A DNA stretch of 64,000 nucleotides from Deltaproteobacteria bacterium (GTDB taxonomy: Bacteria > Desulfobacterota > Deferrimicrobia > Deferrimicrobiales > Deferrimicrobiaceae). The notes beneath the pieces are model-generated. The model was not told where the DNA came from, did no database searches, and was given only the letters and a program-made list of their open reading frames with translations. Positions 54,746 to 64,000 of this stretch are shown here, piece after piece. The stretch spans positions 1 to 64,000 of the forward strand of contig JAKAHC010000001.1 in assembly GCA_021815305.1 (NCBI GenBank), in the 5' to 3' direction. The first letter of the stretch is position 1; the number at the start of each line of letters is the position of its first letter. A program made the translations under genes and the position numbers.

Positions 54746-55990
54746 CTAAAACGAAAGCCCGCCGTCGGGGAGGTCTCCGACGGCCGCCAGCGTGAAACGG
54801 TCCCGGCGGAGCGACTCCGATGCGAGCTCCCGTACCCGGTCCGGAGTCACCGCGTCCACGTGGGAGAGGATCGCCTCGGGCGGCTCCAGACGGTCGAGGA
54901 ACATCTCGTTCATTCCCAGGAACGACATGCGGTACCCCGTGCTCTCCAGCGACAGGAGGGTGTTCCCCTTGATGAACTCCTTGGCGAAGTTCACCTCCTC
55001 GTCCCGGATTCCGCCCCTCTGGAGTTCGTCCACCACTTCCCCCGCGATTGCGAGGACATCCTCCGCCTGCGCCCGCCCCGTCCCGGCGTAGATCTCGAGG
55101 ATCCCCGTGTCGGCGTAGGCGGACAGCGACGACCCCACGGAGTACGCGAGGCCGCGCTCCTCCCGGATCCGCTGGAAGAGGCGGCTGCTGGAGCCGCCTC
55201 CCAGGATGGCGTTCAGAACGTCCATCGCGAAGACCGAAGCGCTTCTCCGCGAAACCGCCGGCGCACCCAGGCAAAGGTGCACCTGTTCCAGCGGCCTCGG
55301 CTTGAGAAACGCGCCGCGCACCGGTTCCGTGGGGGAGGAAGGGAGCAGCGGGAACTCGAGGGAAAGGGCATCCAGTGCCTTGCGGAACGCCTCGACGACC
55401 ACATCGTGCGGAAGGTTCCCCACTTCCGTCACGACGATCCCCCGGCGGCGGAACCGGTCTCCGAAATAATCCACCACCCGCCGCCTGTCGAACCCCTCGA
55501 CGCTCTCCGCCGTCCCCTGGACCGGCAACCCCAGCGGGTGGCCGCCCCAATAGGAAGCGTTGAAGAAGTCGTGGAGGTACTCCTCCGGCGTGTCGTCCAC
55601 CATGAGGATCTCCTGGAGGATGACGCCCTTCTCCCGCGCGAACTCGTTCTCGTCGAAGAGGGAATTCCGGTAGATGTCCGTAAGCAGGTCCCAGAGAAGG
55701 GGAAAATCCTTTTCCATCGCCTTGGCGAAGAAGTACGTGTACTCGCGGGAAGTGTACGCGTTCATCGTCCCGCCCACTGCGTCGATGGCGCGGGAAATGT
55801 CGACTGCCTTCCGGCGCGGCGTCCCCTTGAAGAGCATGTGCTCGATGAAGTGGGCGATGCCGTTGTCGCCGGGCGTCTCCGCCCGCGAACCCACGGGGAC
55901 CCAGATCCCCACCGTGGAGGAGCGCAGATACGGGACCTGCTCGGTGACTATGGAAACGCCGTTGTCGAGGACCGTTCTTGCGACCGTCAT
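54746..55990 (-). CDS. M16-family zinc peptidase
   Basis: 414-residue pitrilysin/MPP-like metalloprotease. The inverted zinc motif HxxEH is HFIEH at 47-51, with a downstream Glu in REKGVILQE. The C-terminal LGGGSSSRLFQRIREERGLAY is the family second-domain motif. It is the usual neighbour of pnp in Geobacter-like genomes. The ATG at 55990 is 14 bp after the pnp stop; a longer frame would overlap pnp. Confidence 0.92.
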   Translation of the reverse strand: MTVARTVLDNGVSIVTEQVPYLRSSTVGIWVPVGSRAETPGDNGIAHFIEHMLFKGTPRRKAVDISRAIDAVGGTMNAYTSREYTYFFAKAMEKDFPLLWDLLTDIYRNSLFDENEFAREKGVILQEILMVDDTPEEYLHDFFNASYWGGHPLGLPVQGTAESVEGFDRRRVVDYFGDRFRRRGIVVTEVGNLPHDVVVEAFRKALDALSLEFPLLPSSPTEPVRGAFLKPRPLEQVHLCLGAPAVSRRSASVFAMDVLNAILGGGSSSRLFQRIREERGLAYSVGSSLSAYADTGILEIYAGTGRAQAEDVLAIAGEVVDELQRGGIRDEEVNFAKEFIKGNTLLSLESTGYRMSFLGMNEMFLDRLEPPEAILSHVDAVTPDRVRELASESLRRDRFTLAAVGDLPDGGLSF

Positions 55991-56003
55991 CGACGTCGCC
56001 GGC

Positions 56004-58190
56004 CTAGCGGCGCCCTCTCGGCCCCCCGCGGCCCCGGTCGCGATCGCGGTCCCGACCGGGACCTCCTTCCTTGTCCGAACCCGGCGGTGGTCCCGTGGCG
56101 GCCTTGAAGCGCCCCTCCTCCTCGAACTCCTTGTGGGTGAGCCGGATCTTGCCGTCCCGGTCCACCTCGAGGACGCGGACCGTGACCTCGTCGCCCTCCC
56201 TGAAGCATTCGGCCGCGTTGACCCGTTGCTTCGAGATCTGGGAGACATGGAGCAGCCCGTCGGTCCCCGGAAAGATCTCCACGAAGGCGCCGAAATCCAT
56301 GATCTTGCGGACCCTGCCCTGGTAGACCTTTCCCACTTCGGGCTCCTGTGTGATCCCCTCGATGATGGAGATGGCCGCGCGCGCCGAGTCGGCGTCGACC
56401 GCGGCGATCTTCACGGTCCCGTCGTCCTCGATGTCGATCTTCACCCCGGTCTGCTCCTGGATGCCGCGGATGACCTTGCCTCCCGGGCCGATGATCTCGC
56501 GGATCTTGTCCGTCTTGACCATCATCACGTAGATCCGGGGCGCGAAGGGGGAAAGCTCGGCCCGGTGTTCGGGCAGGACGGCGTTCATCTTCCCGATGAT
56601 GTGGAGGCGACCCTCCCGGGCCTGCCGCAGGGCGGTCAGCATGATCTCGCGGCTGACGCCGCCGATCTTGATGTCCATCTGGATGGCGGTGACGCCGTTT
56701 TTCGTCCCCGCCACCTTGAAGTCCATGTCGCCCAGGTGGTCCTCGTCGCCGAGGATGTCGGAGAGAACGGCCACCTCGTTCCCCTCCTTGATCAGCCCCA
56801 TGGCGATGCCCGACACCGCGCCGGTCGTGGGGATGCCTGCGTCCATCATCGCAAGGGACGACCCGCACACCGTGGCCATCGAGGAAGAGCCGTTGGACTC
56901 GAGCACTTCGGAGACCACGCGGACCGTGTAGGGGAAATCGGCGCCCTGCGGGAGCACCTTCGTCACGGCGCGCTCGGCCAAGGCGCCGTGGCCCACCTCC
57001 CGGCGCCCGGGGGCGCGCAGCATCTTCACCTCGCCGACGCTGAAGGGGGGAAAATTGTAGTGGAGCATGAAGGCCTTCGTGGTGTCGCCCAAAATCGAGT
57101 CGATCCGCTGCTCGTCTTGCGATGTCCCGAGGGTGGCCGTCGCCAGGACCTGCGTCTCGCCGCGCGTGAAGACCGCGGAACCGTGCGTCCGCGGAAGCAC
57201 TCCGACCTCGCAGGAGATGTGGCGTATGTCCGTCAACCCCCTGCCGTCGATCCGCTTCTTCTCGCGGAGGATCTTCCCGCGGACGATCTTCTTCTCGAGA
57301 CCCTTGAAGGCCTCCCCGATCAGCGTCCCCTTTTCCGCGCGCTCTTCCTCCGAGAAGGCGTTGCGCACCGCCTCGGAGACCTCTTCGATCCTTTTCCGCC
57401 GCTCCTGCTTGGCCTGGATCGCGTATGCGGCGGCGAGATCCTCCCCCGCGGTCTTCTCGATCTTTTTCACGTCTTCCTCGGGAAGCGACACCTTCTCGAA
57501 TACGCGCTTCTCCTTGCCCACCTCCCTCGCCATCCGCTCCTGCAATTCGAGGACGGGGAGCAGGGACCGGTGCGCGAACAGGATGGCGTCGAGAACCTCC
57601 TCCTCGGGAATCTCGTTGGCCTCCCCTTCCACCATCAGGATCGCATCGCGGCTGCCGGCGACGAAGAGGTTCAGGTCGCTGCGCTCGAAATCGGGGATCC
57701 GGGGGTTGATCACCAGCTCGCCGTCGATCCGGCCGACCCGCGCGCCGGCGATGGGGCCGTTGAAAGGGATGTCGGAGATCGAGAGGGCCGCGGAGGCTCC
57801 GATCATCGCAAGGATCGCCGTGTCGTTTTCCTTGTCCGCCGACAGGACGGTGGCGATGACCTGGATCTCGTTGTAGAACCCTTTCGGGAAGAGGGGGCGG
57901 ATGGGGCGGTCTATGAGCCGTGAGGTGAGGACCTCGAACTCGGAGAGCCTCCCCTCGCGCTTGAAGAAGCCTCCGGGGATCTTCCCCACAGCGAAGGTTT
58001 TCTCCACGTAGTCGACCACCAGGGGGAGGAAGTCGATCCCCGGACGGGCCGATTCCGTCACACAGGCGGAAACCAGCACCACGGACTCGCCGTACCGCAC
58101 GACCGCGGCGCCGCCGGCCTGCTTGGCCCAACGACCCGTTTCGATATGCATTTCCCGCCCGGATATTTCCGTTTCGTACACGTTACCCAC
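56004..58190 (-). CDS. pnp: Polyribonucleotide nucleotidyltransferase
   Basis: 728-residue PNPase, a 3'-5' phosphorolytic exoribonuclease and degradosome enzyme. Two RNase PH domains are followed by a KH domain (IGPGGK) and an S1 domain (GKVYQGRVRKIMDFGAFVEI), ending in an Arg/Gly/Asp-rich tail. The start is GTG 58190; GTG 58181 is a close alternative. It lies 82 bp after rpsO, the conserved rpsO-pnp arrangement in which the intergenic region often carries autoregulatory structure. Confidence 0.96.
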   Translation of the reverse strand: MGNVYETEISGREMHIETGRWAKQAGGAAVVRYGESVVLVSACVTESARPGIDFLPLVVDYVEKTFAVGKIPGGFFKREGRLSEFEVLTSRLIDRPIRPLFPKGFYNEIQVIATVLSADKENDTAILAMIGASAALSISDIPFNGPIAGARVGRIDGELVINPRIPDFERSDLNLFVAGSRDAILMVEGEANEIPEEEVLDAILFAHRSLLPVLELQERMAREVGKEKRVFEKVSLPEEDVKKIEKTAGEDLAAAYAIQAKQERRKRIEEVSEAVRNAFSEEERAEKGTLIGEAFKGLEKKIVRGKILREKKRIDGRGLTDIRHISCEVGVLPRTHGSAVFTRGETQVLATATLGTSQDEQRIDSILGDTTKAFMLHYNFPPFSVGEVKMLRAPGRREVGHGALAERAVTKVLPQGADFPYTVRVVSEVLESNGSSSMATVCGSSLAMMDAGIPTTGAVSGIAMGLIKEGNEVAVLSDILGDEDHLGDMDFKVAGTKNGVTAIQMDIKIGGVSREIMLTALRQAREGRLHIIGKMNAVLPEHRAELSPFAPRIYVMMVKTDKIREIIGPGGKVIRGIQEQTGVKIDIEDDGTVKIAAVDADSARAAISIIEGITQEPEVGKVYQGRVRKIMDFGAFVEIFPGTDGLLHVSQISKQRVNAAECFREGDEVTVRVLEVDRDGKIRLTHKEFEEEGRFKAATGPPPGSDKEGGPGRDRDRDRGRGGPRGRR

Positions 58191-58272
58191 GGTTTTGTGT
58201 TCCCTTCTCGTGTCGGCGCCCGTTGGGGCCGAAGATTGAGTGTATCGGAAGTTGTGTTTAAAAAATGTCTGG

Positions 58273-58542
58273 TTACTTGCGCAGGCCGAGGGACTCGACC
58301 ACGGCCTTGTACCGCAGGGACTCCTTGGATTTCAGGTAGTCCAGAAGCCGGCGCCTCTGACCGACGAGCTTCAGCAATCCCCTGCGGGAGTTGAAATCCT
58401 TCGAGTGGGCCTTCAAGTGGTCCGTGATCATATTGATCCGCTCCGTCAGAAGCGCGATCTGGACCTCGGGAGAGCCGGTATCCGACTCATGCACACGGAA
58501 CTTGCCGATGATGTCCTTTTTCTTCTCCGTGACCAAGCTCAT
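58273..58542 (-). CDS. rpsO: 30S ribosomal protein S15
   Basis: 89-residue S15, which binds the central domain of 16S rRNA. The sequence is typical throughout ([35 protein letters not shown]) and of standard length. AAAAGGTC and an upstream AGGAG serve as ribosome site. A promoter-like element lies directly upstream, after the truB stop. Confidence 0.96.
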   Translation of the reverse strand: MSLVTEKKKDIIGKFRVHESDTGSPEVQIALLTERINMITDHLKAHSKDFNSRRGLLKLVGQRRRLLDYLKSKESLRYKAVVESLGLRK

Positions 58543-58601
58543 GACCTTTTGTCCTTCTCCTTTCGATTCGACGGAAATTTCCGGTTTTCTTGAAGATTTT
58601 C

Positions 58602-58630
58602 TTTATACCATATCACCGATGGGAAGTAAA
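58602..58630 (-). promoter_or_regulatory. Promoter of rpsO-pnp
   Basis: On the minus strand TTTACT (58625-58630) is 17 bp from TATAAA (58602-58607), a good sigma-70-type match in a short AT-rich stretch between truB and rpsO. It lies about 60 bp upstream of the rpsO ATG, so rpsO-pnp can be expressed independently of the infB operon. Confidence 0.6.
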
Positions 58631-58631
58631 A

Positions 58632-59522
58632 TCATATGCCCCGAAGGATCCTCCACAACCCCGCCGCATCCCTCCCCACGATCGCGAGCGGATCCCCCGG
58701 TTCCGTGACCAGGAGCGCCACGCTTCCACGCTCCTCCGACGCCCACCCCGCCAGCCACGCCCCCGCGAGGCGCCCGTTGCGCACCGCCGGCACCGCTCCC
58801 GCCGGCACCACCCACTGCGGAAACCGGGAAAGGGCCTTCGCGATCGGCATCAGCACCCGGTCCCCCTCTCCCCGGGAAACGCGCTCCGAAAGCGCGTCGA
58901 GCGTCACCGCGTCCTCGACCCGGAGCGCCCCGACGCGCAGTCTCCGAAGCCCCGCCACCGTCGTCGGTACGCCGAGGCGCGCCCGAAGGACGCCGGGCAG
59001 GGAACGCACGTAAAACCCCTTGGAGCAGGAAAGGACCGCCCGGAACCCTTCCGGCCCGGAATCGACCAGGCGGGCGCCGGTGACCGTGACCTTCCTGGGA
59101 GGAAGCGCGACCTCTTTCCCCTTCCGCGCGAGGGAGTAGGACCGCACCCCCCCGACTTTCACCGCGGAGAACATCGGGGGGACCTGATCGAAGGTCCCGA
59201 CCCACGACGAAACCGCGGCGGCCGCCTCCGCCTCGGACACCGATGCCCCGGGACGCTCCTCCACAGGCTTTCCCGTGATGTCCCCCGTGTCGGTGGCGAT
59301 GCCGACGCGAAACCGCACTTCGTATTCCTTCTCCTCGGCGGAGAGGTACCCGGCGATCTTGGTCGCCTGGCCGACACAGACGGGGAGGACGCCCGTGGCC
59401 ATCGGGTCGAGGGTGCCCGCATGACCGCACTTCCGCTCCCCCAGGATGCGTCCGACCGCCCGGACCGCCTGGAAGGAAGTGATTCCGCCGGGCTTGTCCA
59501 GGACGATCACGCCTGCGGTCAC
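58632..59522 (-). CDS. truB: tRNA pseudouridine-55 synthase
   Basis: 296-residue pseudouridine synthase modifying U55 in the T-loop of tRNAs. The catalytic Asp39 is in HAGTLDPMATGVLPV. The N-terminal GVIVLDKPGGITS and the KVGGVRSYSLAR motif are typical. The GTG start at 59522 overlaps the nrnA stop as GTGA. Confidence 0.94.
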   Translation of the reverse strand: MTAGVIVLDKPGGITSFQAVRAVGRILGERKCGHAGTLDPMATGVLPVCVGQATKIAGYLSAEEKEYEVRFRVGIATDTGDITGKPVEERPGASVSEAEAAAAVSSWVGTFDQVPPMFSAVKVGGVRSYSLARKGKEVALPPRKVTVTGARLVDSGPEGFRAVLSCSKGFYVRSLPGVLRARLGVPTTVAGLRRLRVGALRVEDAVTLDALSERVSRGEGDRVLMPIAKALSRFPQWVVPAGAVPAVRNGRLAGAWLAGWASEERGSVALLVTEPGDPLAIVGRDAAGLWRILRGI

Positions 59523-60481
59523 GGCAGCACGGCCTCGAGGGCTTCGGTCACCTTCCGCCTCACCTCGGCAAGGGTCCCGGGGACGGTACATCCCGCGGCG
59601 TTGCGGTGTCCGCCTCCTCCGAACCGCGCCGCGACCGCGGAGACGTCCACCCGCCCTTTCGAACGGAAGCTCACCCGGATCCCCCCTCTTTCCTCCTCCC
59701 GGAAGGAGACCGCCACCTCCACGCCGACGATCGAGCGGGGGTAGTTGATGAACCCTTCGAGGGCATCCTTCCCCTCCGCGAACTCCGAAAGGTCCGTCCG
59801 CGTCGTGGCGATGGAGGCGACCCTCCCCCCCGATGCGATTTCGAGGGACCCGAGCACGCGCCCGAGCAGCCGGAGGCGGCCGGCGCTCTGGGTCTCGTAC
59901 ACCTGCTCGGCCACCCCCCAGGGATCCACCCCGCGCCGGATCATGTCCCCGGCCACCTCGAAAGCCTCAGGAGAGGCGCTGCTGTAATGGAACGAACCGG
60001 TGTCCGTGAGGACGGCGACGTAGAGGTTCACCGCCACGTCCGGATCGATGTCGTAGCGCAGGGCGGTGAGGACGCGGTGGATCAGAAGCCCCGTCGCCGC
60101 CGCGTCGGGATCGACCAGCGCGAGGTCCCCCCGGTCGCCGTTCGTCCGGTGATGGTCGATGTTGATCATCAGGGGGCACTTGCGCAGCTCCGCCCCGACC
60201 CTGCCCGTCCGCTCGGGAGAACCGCAGTCTACGACCACCGCGACATCGTACCCCGCCCCGTCTTCCGTGGAGACCACCGTTTCCGCACCCGGGAGGAACC
60301 GCAGGTTCCCGGGGACGGGGTCGGCGTTGAGAACCGTCGCGGTCTTCCCCATCTTCCGCAGCGCCAGCGCCAGGGCCAGCTCCGACCCGATCGCGTCACC
60401 CTCCGGGTTCTCGTGGCAGGCGATGAGGAACCGATCCTTCTCCGTGAGGACGCGGCAGACGGCGTCCATGTCGCCCCTCAA
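59519..60481 (-). CDS. nrnA: DHH-family oligoribonuclease/pAp phosphatase
   Basis: 320-residue NrnA-like phosphoesterase degrading nanoRNAs and 3',5'-pAp. Motifs are ACHENPEGDAIGS, the DHH motif INIDHHRTN and the C-terminal DHHA1 GGGGHRNAAGC. The start is TTG 60481 (TTGA overlap with rbfA, AAGGAGG upstream) or ATG 60469 (GAGGGG upstream). It sits between rbfA and truB as in Geobacter-type operons. Confidence 0.92.
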   Translation of the reverse strand: MRGDMDAVCRVLTEKDRFLIACHENPEGDAIGSELALALALRKMGKTATVLNADPVPGNLRFLPGAETVVSTEDGAGYDVAVVVDCGSPERTGRVGAELRKCPLMINIDHHRTNGDRGDLALVDPDAAATGLLIHRVLTALRYDIDPDVAVNLYVAVLTDTGSFHYSSASPEAFEVAGDMIRRGVDPWGVAEQVYETQSAGRLRLLGRVLGSLEIASGGRVASIATTRTDLSEFAEGKDALEGFINYPRSIVGVEVAVSFREEERGGIRVSFRSKGRVDVSAVAARFGGGGHRNAAGCTVPGTLAEVRRKVTEALEAVLP

Positions 60482-60843
60482 TGCGGTTCCTCCTTCTTCC
60501 CTTCGATTCCGCGGAGGATCGCGTCGATCCGGGCGCCGCGATCGTACGAGTCGTCGTAGTGGAACTGCAACTCGGGTGCGTAGCGCAGATCGAGGGAATG
60601 GCCAAGCTCCCTGCGAAGGAATCCGCTGCAGCGGCGCAGCGCCCGCGCCACCTCTTTCCGCTCCTCGGGGCCGACAAGCGCCGAGTAGTTGACGTGCGCG
60701 ATCTTGAGGTCGGGCGTTACGGAGACTTCGGTGATGGTGACCGCGGACAGTCCCGGGTCCTTCACCTTCCGCTGCAGCAGGAGGGAGATCTCCTCACGGA
60801 TCCGTTCCCCCACGCGCATCGGGCGGTCCCCGCGACCCTTCAT
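60478..60843 (-). CDS. rbfA: Ribosome-binding factor A
   Basis: 121-residue RbfA, a 30S maturation factor with a KH-like fold. RVGERIREEISLLL, the VTITEVSVTPDLKIAHVNYS core and RYAPELQFHYDDS are characteristic. The ATG overlaps the DUF503 gene stop (ATGA) and the gene ends overlapping nrnA (TTGA). Confidence 0.94.
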   Translation of the reverse strand: MKGRGDRPMRVGERIREEISLLLQRKVKDPGLSAVTITEVSVTPDLKIAHVNYSALVGPEERKEVARALRRCSGFLRRELGHSLDLRYAPELQFHYDDSYDRGARIDAILRGIEGKKEEPH

Positions 60844-61172
60844 TCCGATCCGATCCCTTCGGGGTATATGTCCGTTCCGATCCCTTCCGGGCGGAGGAGC
60901 TCGATGCGACTGCCGAGGAGTTCCACCTCCCCGTCCCTGCCGATCCCGCCGGAGATCCGGTCGAGCATCGACCGCGCCAGGCGCGCATCGGTCGTGACCA
61001 GCGCCACGCCGATCGCCCCGCGCTGCCAGAGGTCCTGGTGCGCCACCTCGGCCACCGATACGGGGTACCCCGCACGGATCCGGGCGACGAGACCGGAGAG
61101 GCGGCGTCGTTTGTCCTTCAGGGACGCCACGCCCGGGAACAAAAGCTCCGCGGTAAGGACCGCCACCAGCAT
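60840..61172 (-). CDS. DUF503 family protein
   Basis: 110-residue DUF503 (YlxP-like) protein. The N-terminus MLVAVLTAELLFPGVASLKDKR and the core VSVAEVAHQDLWQRGAIGVA match the family, which is regularly encoded between infB and rbfA. Function is unknown; a link to ribosome assembly is assumed from context. The C-terminal tail repeats PEGIG twice (PEGIGTDIYPEGIGSE), which comes from a short DNA repeat. Confidence 0.9.
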   Translation of the reverse strand: MLVAVLTAELLFPGVASLKDKRRRLSGLVARIRAGYPVSVAEVAHQDLWQRGAIGVALVTTDARLARSMLDRISGGIGRDGEVELLGSRIELLRPEGIGTDIYPEGIGSE

Positions 61173-61210
61173 GGGATGGTTCCTGTCGTACGCCGTCTGT
61201 TCGGACCGCG

Positions 61211-63712
61211 TCAGGCGAGGGTGCCGGCGACCTTCTCGACGATGAACGCCTCGATCTGGTCGCCGACCTGCAGGTCGTTGTAGCTCTCGATCCCCAGGCC
61301 GCACTCGTATCCTTCGGTGACTTCCTTGACGTCGTCCTTGAACCGCTTGAGGGAGGCGAGCTTCCCCTCGTGCACCACGACGCTGTCCCTGAGAAGCCGG
61401 ATGTTGGAGCTGCGCGTGATCTTGCCGTTGATGACGCCGCACCCGGCAACCGTCCCGATCTTCGAGATGTGGAACACGTTGCGCACCTCGGCCCTCCCCA
61501 GGATGACTTCCCGCAGCGTCGGATCGAGGAGACCCTCCATCGCCTTCCGGACGTCGTCCACCACGTCGTAGATGACCGAGTAGAGGCGGATGTCCACCCC
61601 CTCCCGCTCGGCGAGATCGGCTCCCTTCGCCTCGGGGCGGACGTTGAAGCCGATGACGACGGCCGCGGAGGCGGAAGCCAGCATCACGTCCGACTCGGAG
61701 ATCCCCCCGACACCGGCGTGGATGACGTTGACCTTCACCTTCTCCGTGGCGAGCTTGTTGAGGGAGAACTGGAGGGCCTCCATCGACCCCTGTACGTCGG
61801 ACTTGATGACGATGTTCAGGTCCTTCATTTCGCCCGCGTCGATCTTCCTGTGGAGATCCTCGAGGCTCATCCGCGGCCGCACCACGGTGCGCTCCCTCTC
61901 CTTCTCCGCGCGGTGGAGGGCGATCTGACGCGCAGTGCGCTCGTCCTTCAGGACCGCGAATTTCTGGCCGGCTTCCGGGAGACCGGAGAGCCCCTGGATT
62001 TCCACGGGGGTGCCGGTGTCCGCCTGGTCCAGCCGCTTCCCCTTGTGGTTGACCAACGCGCGGACCCTCCCGTAGTGGATCCCGGTAACGATGGGGTCTC
62101 CCACCCTGAGCGTTCCGTCCTCCACGAGGACGGTGGCGACGGGGCCCCGTCCCTTCTCCAGGCGGGATTCGATGACCGTGCCGCGGGCGAACTTGGTGGG
62201 ATTGGCGCGCAGTTCGAGGATGTCCGCCTGCAGCAGGATGAGCTCGAGCAGTTCGTTGATGCCGATGCGCCGCTTCGCGGAAACGTTGGCGTAAAGCGTC
62301 TGGCCGCCCCACCCTTCGGGAACGAGGCCGTGGTCGGACAGCTGCTGGCGGATCCGGTCCGGCTGGGCGCCCGGCTTGTCGATCTTGTTGACCGCGACGA
62401 TGATGGGCACCCCCGCCGCCTTGGCGTGGTCGATCGCCTCGACCGTCTGGGGCATCACGCCGTCGTCGGCGCCGACGACGAGGACGACGATGTCGGTCAC
62501 CGACGCGCCGCGGGCGCGCATCGAGGTGAAGGCCTCGTGGCCCGGCGTGTCGAGGATGACCATGCGCCTGCCGGCGTGCTCCACTTCATACGCGCCGATG
62601 TGCTGCGTGATCCCTCCCGCCTCCGACTCGGTGACGTTGCTCTCCCGGATGGCGTCGAGAAGCGTGGTCTTGCCGTGGTCCACATGACCCATGATGGTGA
62701 CCACGGGCGGCCGCGGCCGAAGATCCTCCTCCCGGTCCGCCTCCTGATCGATCAGGCTCTCCACTTCGGGAGCCACGTTCTCCACGTCGAAGCCGTACTC
62801 CTGGGCGAGGAGGCTCGCCGTGTCGGCGTCCAACAGCTGATTCAGCGTGGTGGGGGTCCCCATCTCGATGAGCTTCTTGATGACGTCGGCGGCCTTGATC
62901 CCCATCCTGTGGGCCAGGTCGCCCACGGTGATGACCTCTTCGATCTTCAGAAGCCGTTTGCTGGCTTTCGGCGGAATCGTGGAAGGGGCCTTCTTTTCCC
63001 TGACGGGCTTCCCCCGCCTCTTGGCCGTTCGGCTGGGCTGGAACTGTCGGACGACGACCGCCTCGGCCTCCGCGGCGGGAGCGGCCGCGTCGGCTTTTTT
63101 CGCCTCGGCCTCCGGTTCCTCGAGGACTTCCTTGATGATCGTCTGCTTCAGGACCCCTTTCTGGACCTTCTTCTCGTGGGGTCTCGCCTTCTTCCACTTC
63201 TTTTCCTTTTCCTTCCGCGCGTCCTCGGGCTTCACGGCGGGCGCGGGCTTTTCCACGACCCGCACGCTCGCCTCCGGCGTCTGCGGCATCTCGGCCGGCG
63301 GCGCCTCGCCCTCCGCGGGGGGAACCTCCATGGGCGCGGGAGCGGCCTCGACCGGGACCTTCGGCTCCGCATCGGGCGGAGGGGGCTCCCGCTGCGGCTG
63401 GGGTTCGGCGGCAGGGGGCTCGGCGGCAGGCTCGGCTTCCGGGGGCGGCGCGGGCGCCCCTCTCCGGAGGATGACCTTCTGCGAACGGCGTTCGAGCACT
63501 CCGTCGGCACGTGTCAGGGTGGTGGTCTGGGGCGGAGGAGGAGGGGGAGCGGGCTTCTTGAAATGGCCCCTGACCCTTTCGATCAGGTCTCCCTCCAGGT
63601 TGCTCGACGCCGACTTCCCCTTTGCGCCGATCCGTTCCAGGAAGACAAGGAGCTCCTTGCTGGTCTCCATGCCCAGTTCCTTGGCCAGATCGCGTATCCG
63701 AACCTTATCCAT
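61211..63712 (-). CDS. infB: Translation initiation factor IF-2
   Basis: 833-residue IF-2, the GTPase that delivers fMet-tRNA to the 30S subunit. The N-terminal IF2N domain is at 1-55, followed by a long Pro/Ala/Glu-rich linker. A second IF2N domain lies near 255-300. The G domain has GHVDHGKT near 342, DTPGHEAF and NKID, and domains II-IV follow. The ATG at 63712 is 12 bp after the ylxR stop. Confidence 0.97.
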   Translation of the reverse strand: MDKVRIRDLAKELGMETSKELLVFLERIGAKGKSASSNLEGDLIERVRGHFKKPAPPPPPPQTTTLTRADGVLERRSQKVILRRGAPAPPPEAEPAAEPPAAEPQPQREPPPPDAEPKVPVEAAPAPMEVPPAEGEAPPAEMPQTPEASVRVVEKPAPAVKPEDARKEKEKKWKKARPHEKKVQKGVLKQTIIKEVLEEPEAEAKKADAAAPAAEAEAVVVRQFQPSRTAKRRGKPVREKKAPSTIPPKASKRLLKIEEVITVGDLAHRMGIKAADVIKKLIEMGTPTTLNQLLDADTASLLAQEYGFDVENVAPEVESLIDQEADREEDLRPRPPVVTIMGHVDHGKTTLLDAIRESNVTESEAGGITQHIGAYEVEHAGRRMVILDTPGHEAFTSMRARGASVTDIVVLVVGADDGVMPQTVEAIDHAKAAGVPIIVAVNKIDKPGAQPDRIRQQLSDHGLVPEGWGGQTLYANVSAKRRIGINELLELILLQADILELRANPTKFARGTVIESRLEKGRGPVATVLVEDGTLRVGDPIVTGIHYGRVRALVNHKGKRLDQADTGTPVEIQGLSGLPEAGQKFAVLKDERTARQIALHRAEKERERTVVRPRMSLEDLHRKIDAGEMKDLNIVIKSDVQGSMEALQFSLNKLATEKVKVNVIHAGVGGISESDVMLASASAAVVIGFNVRPEAKGADLAEREGVDIRLYSVIYDVVDDVRKAMEGLLDPTLREVILGRAEVRNVFHISKIGTVAGCGVINGKITRSSNIRLLRDSVVVHEGKLASLKRFKDDVKEVTEGYECGLGIESYNDLQVGDQIEAFIVEKVAGTLA

Positions 63713-63724
63713 CCACTCCCCCCG

Positions 63725-64000
63725 CTATTTTGTAGCCTCGCCCGACGCCATGGCGGCAAGCATCTTCGCCAGATCCGTGCCTCCGGCACCCATCTTCCAT
63801 CGCGCACCGCCTTTTTGCGTGCGGATCCTGGCCGCGAATATCACCATACATCCACCGGACCGGCAGAGATAGATCCCCCGCCCCGGCAGCTTCCCTCCCG
63901 GATCGGGTTTCCACTCCCCCCCCGGCTTTCCCGCAATGCGCAGCAACCGATCCTTGCCGCGGACGGCCCCGCACTGTGCGCAGGTGCGCTGCGGTCCCCC
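63725..64000 (-). CDS. ylxR: YlxR (DUF448) protein, 5' end beyond window
   Basis: The last 91 residues of a YlxR-family RNA-binding/nucleoid protein. Visible: RTCAQCG (zinc-knuckle-like Cys pair), LLRIAGKP and the family signature GKLPGRGIYLCRSGGC. YlxR normally sits between nusA and infB; here it directly precedes infB. The start lies past the right edge. Confidence 0.85.
   Translation of the reverse strand, partial: GGPQRTCAQCGAVRGKDRLLRIAGKPGGEWKPDPGGKLPGRGIYLCRSGGCMVIFAARIRTQKGGARWKMGAGGTDLAKMLAAMASGEATK

Noticed and set aside
49785-55550. Several very long frames across the purine genes on both strands
   Set aside because: High GC removes stop codons in shadow frames; only the segments with PurL, PurQ, PurS and PurB motifs and proper starts are real genes.

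Overview
The window joins two different kinds of DNA at a tRNA-Gly remnant near 27.6 kb. Right of it (27.6-64 kb) is uniformly GC-rich core chromosome. It carries a complete hopanoid locus, de novo purine genes and the nusA-side translation/RNA operon (ylxR-infB-DUF503-rbfA-nrnA-truB-rpsO-pnp). Gene content and order fit a Desulfobacterota (Desulfuromonadales/Geobacter-like) bacterium. This taxonomic call is inference from synteny and families, not from a marker-gene tree.

Left of it (about 1-27.5 kb) is a defence-type genomic island. A tyrosine integrase sits at the tRNA junction, and every other gene reads on the minus strand, away from the integrase. Read in the direction of transcription the island holds: a small HTH regulator; an OLD-nuclease/UvrD-helicase pair (Gabija-like); a block of six genes (HTH-SNF2-DUF3883 helicase, four-TM protein, MBL hydrolase, DUF1156 DNA methylase, DUF499 P-loop protein, DUF2130 coiled-coil protein); a RloC/PrrC-like zinc-hook ATPase; an AAA ATPase plus subtilisin-like protease pair (IetAS-like); and an HTH-ImmA metalloprotease with a PIN-domain nuclease. 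The left edge of the window carries a 23-bp-period tandem repeat of the kind seen at IS21-type element ends. The left boundary of the island is outside the window.

The most novel part is the six-gene block at 8.1-21.5 kb. It resembles class 1 DISARM (SNF2 helicase plus DUF1156 methylase) but has DUF499 and DUF2130 instead of drmA/drmB/drmC. It also contains a tightly overlapping membrane-protein/MBL-hydrolase pair. Its first gene fuses a DNA-binding HTH to the helicase, and a consensus-like promoter with a palindrome overlapping the -10 box lies immediately upstream. This suggests a self-repressing defence operon. The methylase gene contains an internal stretch of much lower GC, consistent with an exchanged specificity module.

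In the core half, the hopanoid genes form three groups: hpnB-dxs-ispH (minus), DUF116-TPR-hpnH (plus) facing hpnG-shc (minus), and hpnA-OMP-hpnI-hpnJ-hpnK-hpnL (plus). They cover precursor supply, cyclization of squalene, side-chain addition and head-group modification, with an outer-membrane beta-barrel protein embedded in the operon. Several of these genes (dxs, hpnJ, hpnK) appear to begin at CTG or ATA codons that overlap the previous stop. Downstream are pgsA and a lytic transglycosylase, nadB, a lipoprotein gene and pyrE, then purB-purS-purQ-purL-purF, dut, an M16 protease, and the pnp/rpsO to infB/ylxR operon, which runs off the right edge.
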